NCBI GenBank assembly: GCA_050084515.1
Contig: CM114271.1
Coordinates: 47,864,001 to 47,928,000 of the forward strand
Length of the DNA: 64,000 nt
Direction: 5' to 3'
Origin: Blasia pusilla
Lineage: Eukaryota > Marchantiophyta > Marchantiopsida > Blasiales
The notes beneath the pieces are model-generated. The model was not told the DNA's origin. It saw nothing but the letters and a program-made list of their open reading frames with translations, and did not search any database. A program made the translations under genes and the position numbers. Below, one piece after another: positions 58,582 through 64,000 of this stretch (the stretch's first letter is position 1; each line of letters starts with the position of its first letter).

Positions 58582-60400
58582 CAAGAGAGAGTGTGACCCC
58601 ATCTAAATAGTTGGGGCACACTGGCTATGCTCCCAGCTTCTGCTCCCGCCTTGTGAATCACTTTCGACTTTCAATTTCTATTTTGAAATTCCCTAAAGCA
58701 CCAGCACGGTTGAGAGATCATGTACATGGATCCCCGAAGACTTATGAGTTTGAGTGGTCACGTTTGAGGTCAGAATCGGACGCTGCTGCAATGCATTTCG
58801 AGGTTTTTCTGTAGATGCCGAGGATACCTCCGCGCCGGCGCCATTTTTTATTTCCTCTAATTTTGGATCACGGCTGCACCTTGAGAATATCTGTAAAAAA
58901 TATTGGATAGATGCACTTGTTTAGCCAACACACGGAAAGTGCAAGGCGACTAAACATATTGGTTTTGGGATCTATGAAGAACATGCGTGGATGGGTATAC
59001 ATTGCTTGAGAGCTATGAGAGATCGCGAAGACAATCTTTGATTGTTTCGGCGAGCTGGTTGCAATTTTTCAGGGTTCTCTTGCATACATATAGGAATCTA
59101 TGGATAAAGCGCTAGTTCACAATTGCTTAGAGGTCCTACAAGCCACCGTAGAGCATTGTTTACCACCAAGAGAAGCAAGGGAAAGTAGATTGGAAGCTTA
59201 AGTTAGATGGACACTTTGGTGTTCTCAGGATTTGTATAATCATTGGTGAGTGCCTTGTATATGTACTAAATTATTCCAAGGATCCGACATGTCCATCTCT
59301 AATCATAACGACTCTTTGAACTTGTTCTTAGCTCATCCAAAGGACATGGGCGTATGTTATTTTGCATGTGTGTGCCTTGGCATTGAATCAATCGAATATG
59401 CCACCAAGTTTTAAGCTTGTGAGCTTTGGCCTCTCCATTAGGTAGATTTCTCTCAATCCTCACCCTATGGAGAAAATTCCAAGAGAGAGATGGAATCGTC
59501 ATTTTTTTATGTAACATAAGGCTCTGACATAGGCATGGTGTCTCCAGATTCTCAATTACTCGCTCCGGAAGTTGTATGTTGTGAGTGTAATAAGTAGATT
59601 AAGAGAAAATGAGCGCCGCACATGAGACAACCTCATAATGCACTTTGTGTTATCATAAGGTAGCCATGCTATGGTCTAGGTTGCGTTCCCCTCTATATGA
59701 TGATTCAGATCTCGTAGGTGCTAGTGTGGGGTGTAGATCCGACACGTTTCTTTTGATGTTGAATGTACGAGTCGGAGTTGGGTTTCATCCAACAAATGGC
59801 ATGCAATACTCAATGCAAACGGTGTTGTCATTGACTGATCCCACTTCTCAACAATTTCTGGATGTAGTGCCGGATGAATCGTTATATTAGCAAGATTAAA
59901 AGTTCACCTCATCATCATCATAGAGAGAAGGAGAGCTTACTACTTATCCGATACAAAAAATAGATATGCAAAAATCTCTACCCATTCATTTCTCCAACCC
60001 TTGAGGGGTGGAGATGAACTAAGAGTCGTAAGAAGTTGGAGGTGTGGTTTGAGCGGACATTGGAGCCGTGGCAACAACGCTGCTCAAGGTGATTTCTTTA
60101 ACCTGGTAGGATTGAAATGTGCTTTCTTGGATCACATGGTGTTGTTGGATCTCTTTGATTGCAAACCCTTCAAGATCTTTGATTGGGGGCTGGTATTCTG
60201 GCAGGAGAGAGTAAGAGAGGAGAGTCTCTCTTAAAAAAAAGGGGCCAAATCTTTAAACTGTCTTCAAAACTTTCTTCAATTTTTGAGATTTCTCCCCTAC
60301 TTAAAATGCAAGAAAATTTTATAAGTGGGCAAAATTTTAAAAATTTTCCCTCTCGATTTTCGGAACTGCAGGAAGTGACTATAGTGTCACTACCAATGGA
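58582..60400. other. Intergenic DNA without a recognised gene
   Basis: Small frames such as 59299-59517 minus and 59645-59890 plus have no recognised motif. The interval 59785-59940 is the partner of the dispersed repeat at 3065-3260. An AT-rich, purine/pyrimidine-biased stretch lies at 60230-60350. Confidence 0.35.
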
Positions 60401-60410
60401 GGCTCTGGAG

Positions 60411-60839
60411 CTAGAGATGTTTGCTTTGGAGGCGAGTTGTATAGTCCCACCAACCTCTCGTAATCCGCCTTTGCCTCTTTGCAAAGGTTGAAAATTTCAG
60501 GCCTTCCCTCAAGGTAGAGAAAGTTCCATCCACTGTGCTAGGCGCCTCTCTTACTTGCCCCCTTGATAAGCCCACCAAGTCAAAGACCAAATCACCCGGC
60601 ATCCAGCAGAGCTCCATGAGTGTTCGCATCAAGGCAGGTGACTTCTCCCTTCCTCCAAGTAAGGGGGTCCCTTCTTGAATGAAAATTCGGGGGGAATTGT
60701 AAAGACTATCTAAGGTGTATCCATCGGAGCATGGATCCACTGGATCTGGGATCAAGCTGATATCATTTTGCACCTGCTTGTTCCGAGATGGACCACTCAT
60801 TTGTCTACTGCTTTTTGAGGCCCGAGCACAACTTCCCAA
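60411..60839 (-). pseudogene. Fragment resembling an N4/N6-type DNA methyltransferase C-terminal region
   Basis: The 142-aa frame contains REKSPALMRTLMELCWMPGD, then LVFDLVGLSRGQ. In beta-class N4/N6 DNA methyltransferases the SAM-binding end reads E-K-P/S-x2-L-x3-L-(I)-x6-PGD-x-V-x-D, followed by an F-x-G-x-G loop. The lead-in and PGDLVFD match; the glycine loop is degraded. Another frame just after (EIFNLCKEAKADYERLVGLY) suggests the protein continued, with a frameshift. No DPPY catalytic motif is visible upstream, where the palindrome array begins. The alternative is a chance resemblance within an unknown transposon protein. Confidence 0.4.
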
Positions 60840-60857
60840 AAAAATGGTAGTAGACCA

Positions 60858-61130
60858 ATGGTTTGCTCTCCAGATAGTGACACAATCTGCAACCCGTAGG
60901 AACCCAACGAGTTGCTTATTTGGCTAGACAGAAGAGCAAACTTTTGGAGTCCGACATGTTGCTTTACAACTCAACAAGGAACCTTTTCTAATTAGCAATC
61001 TGTCAAAACCGATGGGTTGCTCTCCAGATAGTGGCAAAATCTGCAACCCGACGGGTTGCTCATTTGGCTAGACAGAAGAGCAACATGTCAGAGTCCGACG
61101 GGTTGCTAATCAACAAAGGAACAATTGTAC
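60858..61130 (+). repeat. Tandem duplication with period of about 154 bp inside palindrome array 1
   Basis: GGTTTGCTCTCCAGATAGTG (60860) recurs as GGGTTGCTCTCCAGATAGTG (61014). Both continue through AATCTGCAACCCG, then TTTGGCTAGACAGAAGAGCA. Two copies are recognisable. Confidence 0.75.
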
Positions 61131-61322
61131 TTGCAACCCATTGGGTTGCAATCACTGGAGTCATAAAATTCTAATTACAACTCGTCGCGTTCCAACGGGT
61201 TGCAATCATTGGAGAGAGATAAATGGATTTGAAACCTGTCAGATTCTGACGGGTTGCAAATCCACTTATCTATCAATCTATATCCCTAGACATCCAACCC
61301 GTTTGATTCTGACGGGTTGTAT
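60888..61322. repeat. Palindrome array 1 (about nine imperfect units)
   Basis: Units built from a left arm TGCAACCCGTCGGA and its reverse complement occur at about 60888, 60948 (half), 61000, 61031, 61090 (half), 61133, 61176, 61230 and 61296, spaced about 30-65 bp apart. Many differ by compensating or single changes, and all keep GTTGC/GCAAC edges. Confidence 0.8.
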
Positions 61323-61596
61323 GTCTGAACCATCTCAATTCATTCTTCAAGTCAAGTTGGAAGCTTATCCGCACTTGATTTGTAGCGGATCTGAGTGGGT
61401 ACTCATTTTTTATGACCCGCGATTGCGCCGTCCTCCACTTGAGCAACCTCTTCAAGCATTGAAGGTTGAAAAATCATCTTTGATCCCTCCAGTCAGCACC
61501 AAGAAACACCCTCTGTCACTAAGATAAGCGTCCGCAAAAGAAAACAAAAGAGCGATCTATTCGTTGGAAACTGGAACATGCCGATCTTAGACAGTG

Positions 61597-63376
61597 TCAG
61601 ACGGATTGTTGTCCCACAAACGAAATCCAGTGGGAAAATCTGAATGAGGAGGTCCACTGCCACCTCTCAGCAACCCCATGGACCGTCCATGGGATATGCC
61701 CGTTTCGGAGAAGTTTACGCCCTAGCATGGTCAACTTCTCGATGGCAGATAATGACTCTTGAGTACTAAAACTTTGCAATTCATCGATAAGATGACTCTG
61801 GTGTAGAAGGATAGTTATCATGTCGTGGTTTCCCTATGCTTGCCCAAAGATGATGGATTGTATTCCACATCCTTATCTCCTCCCTTGGACGATCCTAGCG
61901 CCTTCCGCTTTTGCTTCTCCCGAGTTTGCTGTCGGCTTGTTGGAGTCTCGGTTACCTCAGATTCCACATGCATTTTCTTTGACGAGGACCTCGTCCGGCC
62001 CTCTCGCCTCTCTCGCCTTGAAGACTCAGCCTCTTTTCTTGAAGACTCAACCTCGGAATTCCTAGACCCTTTTGCCTTTGCTTTCAAACTCTCTGTGGAT
62101 TTGTCCTTGGCGGTGACTACCTTGGACATCAACTCAGCTATCTCCATGGCTTGTTCTTCCGCATCTCCTTCCAAAAAAATTTCAGTCTTCATGAAGTTTG
62201 GAATGTTGTCCTTGCCAACGACGACGGCGTCATACACCATGCTTAGGTTCTTGTTTGTCATCTCCTCCAGCTTGTTGAAGTCCAACCAGATTAGACAATT
62301 CAATACCTTCCACTCGGACATGTTTTGTCCCATCTCCATGTCGTACATGGAGAATCCCTCTCCATCAAGAGGAGAAGCCCATAATTTGTAGGTTGCCGGT
62401 AATTTTCGCAAGTTACTTGCATTCACAGAATAGATGAGGTACCTGTACACCATTCGCTAGGCAGCTCTTTGTCGAGATGACTCAGCCGCGTGGTTCTGAC
62501 GATCCCACTTCTTCTTTGCGAAATATTATTTTCGCACGTCTATTTCCTCGTCCAGATCTGCCTGAGGAAGGATGTGATTCTTGAACATCGTCCTGAAGCC
62601 AGGGTTTTTCGTCGGCTTATCCCTAATATCATCAGGCCACAGTTCAAAATCTTTTGCAGCCTCTAGGTTGGCCTCCTTTGGAACTAGCTCAATATTTTTG
62701 AGCTCCACTTCTAGACCCACCATCATCAACTTCCCAAGAAGTTATAGCGCATCCTAGAAGGACCATTCCGTAGCCAATATGAGATCACTGGGTCTGATAC
62801 GCCCAAAGGGTGGTGTGCCGCCCGCTTCTTCGCCTTGGTGCCTTCAAGATTGATTTTCATGAGTCGAATCCGCCTAAACTCTGATATCCTGTGCACGCAA
62901 TCCAAAGAGACCTTCTCTCCAATTCGACCCTGTGGGTCTTTGTCCCTCTTCTGCTAGCGCTCGATTATTGCCTTCAACTCCTTGTAGAACTCCGGGCCAA
63001 GTTCGGGGTTGAGGATTTCAATGTACCGCTCTATCTTTCTTGCAGTGTACTTTGTAGCTACAGACACGGCAGCCTGAATGAATTTGGCCCGTTCCAAGGA
63101 CGAGACATTTTCCCTTCGTTCCAGTTCCAATGTGGCGCTCTTCTTGGCTGCATGGATCTTGGACCATCATAGAATCGTGACCGCTGCATCTTGGGAGATG
63201 AAAGTAATTTCCCAAGTCTTCTTCTTTATTTCAGCGCCCTTCGCCAGCATCTCATCGACCAGGTCCTCACCGAGGAATCCCTTGTACTCTGATGGGGATA
63301 GCGTAAGCACCTTCTTGACTCTGTTGAATTCCAAGATCCAGTGGTGGGTGACGTTCCCCTTGGATACAATCCTCAA
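61597..63376 (-). pseudogene. Decayed coding region of unknown family, between the palindrome arrays
   Basis: Three frames read in the same direction: 63376-63167 (VTHHWILEFNRVKKVLTL), 62729-62526 and 62453-61818 (211 aa). The last two are in the same phase, separated only by two stops with readable sequence between (YFAKKKWDRQNHAAESSRQR), so they were one protein. The 211-aa part has YRYLIYSVNASNLRKLPATY, then KVLNCLIWLDFNKLEEM, and a basic Ser/Arg/Lys-rich tail, like a nucleic-acid-binding or coiled-coil linker. A further frame (61821-61597: GHIPWTVHGVAERWQWTSSF) follows. The methyltransferase-like fragment at 60411-60839 lies downstream on the same strand. I do not recognise the family; a transposon protein is most likely. 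Confidence 0.45.
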
Positions 63377-63408
63377 AATGCAGAGACAAGGTTAGAATAA
63401 TGATCCCT

Positions 63409-63964
63409 TGCAACCCTTCAATTTCCGTCTGGTTGCACCGGAGTTTTCATTGCATAGTGAGTGCAACCTGTTAGACTCCGATGGGTTGCACCACTCTCGA
63501 CAGATTGCAAGGAAGTGCAATCCGTTGGACTCCAAGTGGTTGCAAAAATTTCTTCGAGTTGCAATCTCTTGGAGGCCCAATGTAGTTTCTGCAACAAGTC
63601 GGACTCTCGGTCGGACTCTGACGGGTTGCATCACTGTCCGCAGATGGAAACGGTTTGCAACCCGTCAGGGCCCGATGGGTAGCACATTAATGTCCATCGG
63701 CATGAGGTGACACAACCCGTCAGAGTCCAACGGATTGCAGGAAGTCCCCAGAAGCATAGTTCAATCCAAATTTTGACCCAAAAGAAATTTGGTTGCAACC
63801 CGTTGAACTCCAATGGTTTGCAAAATGACTTCCATTCAAAGTGAAGTTTCTAGATGAAACGTGTGTTCAGCAACCCGTCGGAGTCCGACGGGTTGCAAAA
63901 TGGTCTTGTATAGATGTCATCGAAGGCCTAAAATCAACCCATCCGGCTCGGACGAGTTGCAAAA
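63409..63964. repeat. Palindrome array 2 (about nine imperfect units)
   Basis: Units start at about 63409, 63462, 63516, 63590, 63655, 63711, 63793, 63870 and 63936. The best is AGCAACCCGTCGGA, G, then TCCGACGGGTTGC (63870-63897), an almost perfect inverted repeat. Spacers are unlike one another, so this is not a simple tandem repeat. The array may continue past the window end. Confidence 0.82.
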
Positions 63965-64000
63965 GGCCAAATAATCAACAAGTAGGAGGAACTTTTGGGG

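Noticed and set aside
60888-63964. CRISPR array
   Set aside because: The repeats are imperfect, palindromic throughout and unevenly spaced, the host is eukaryotic, and no cas genes are present.
1-64000. tRNA, rRNA or other structured RNA genes
   Set aside because: No sequence with a convincing cloverleaf or conserved rRNA/snRNA core was noticed on either strand; a covariance-model scan would be needed to exclude small ones.

Overview
The window is nuclear DNA of a streptophyte, most likely a land plant. Two complete intron-rich host genes are recognisable: a BRE1/HUB-type histone H2B E3 ubiquitin ligase (minus strand, 19 exons, 22431-31174, 893 aa) and a DCN1-domain AAR3-like protein (plus strand, 9 exons, 33460-37240, 390 aa). 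They are divergently arranged around a 2.3 kb promoter region. A third gene, of unknown function, runs off the left edge (minus, 1-816). I could not identify the species; base composition, intron sizes and repeat load do not settle it.

Most of the rest is transposable-element DNA, and this is where the unusual biology lies. Three decayed copies of one Ty3/gypsy-type retrotransposon family are present. Copy A is on the minus strand at 3503-15063. Copy B is on the plus strand, in two halves, 40994-47265 and 54718-58362. Copy D is on the minus strand at 47266-54717 and is nested inside the reverse transcriptase region of B. B itself is inserted in a LINE fragment (39969-40993 continuing at 58363-58581), and another fragment of the same LINE lies beside it (38418-39968).

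The reconstructed gene order of the family is gag (with zinc knuckles), an unidentified spacer, aspartic protease, a C5-cytosine DNA methyltransferase domain (motifs I, IV, VI, VIII and IX/X in canonical order), reverse transcriptase, RNase H, integrase, and a PHD zinc finger. Each copy is disabled by different lesions. The ends are also odd. A block of about 0.5 kb ('core') stands at the 5' end, while the 3' end is S-core-S, where S is a repeat of about 125 bp. This is a split-direct-repeat layout (A1-ORFs-B1-A2-B2) rather than two identical LTRs. The insertions appear to be bounded by imperfect 4 bp target duplications.

Other material, left to right: a Helitron-like 3' hairpin end (2028-2055); a Pif1/Helitron-type helicase remnant (about 18015-18640); AT-rich DNA with nothing recognisable (18.7-22.4 kb); and, at the right end (60.4-64 kb), a decayed minus-strand coding region whose downstream part resembles an N4/N6 (adenine-type) DNA methyltransferase. 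That region is accompanied by two arrays of imperfect palindromes of about 28-30 bp, built from a TGCAACCCGTCGGA arm and its reverse complement.

Functionally, the two complete host genes both belong to ubiquitin-like protein modification (H2B monoubiquitination; cullin neddylation). The transposons combine self-propagation genes with chromatin-directed modules (a DNA methyltransferase and a PHD reader), which suggests an element that can write or read host-type epigenetic marks.
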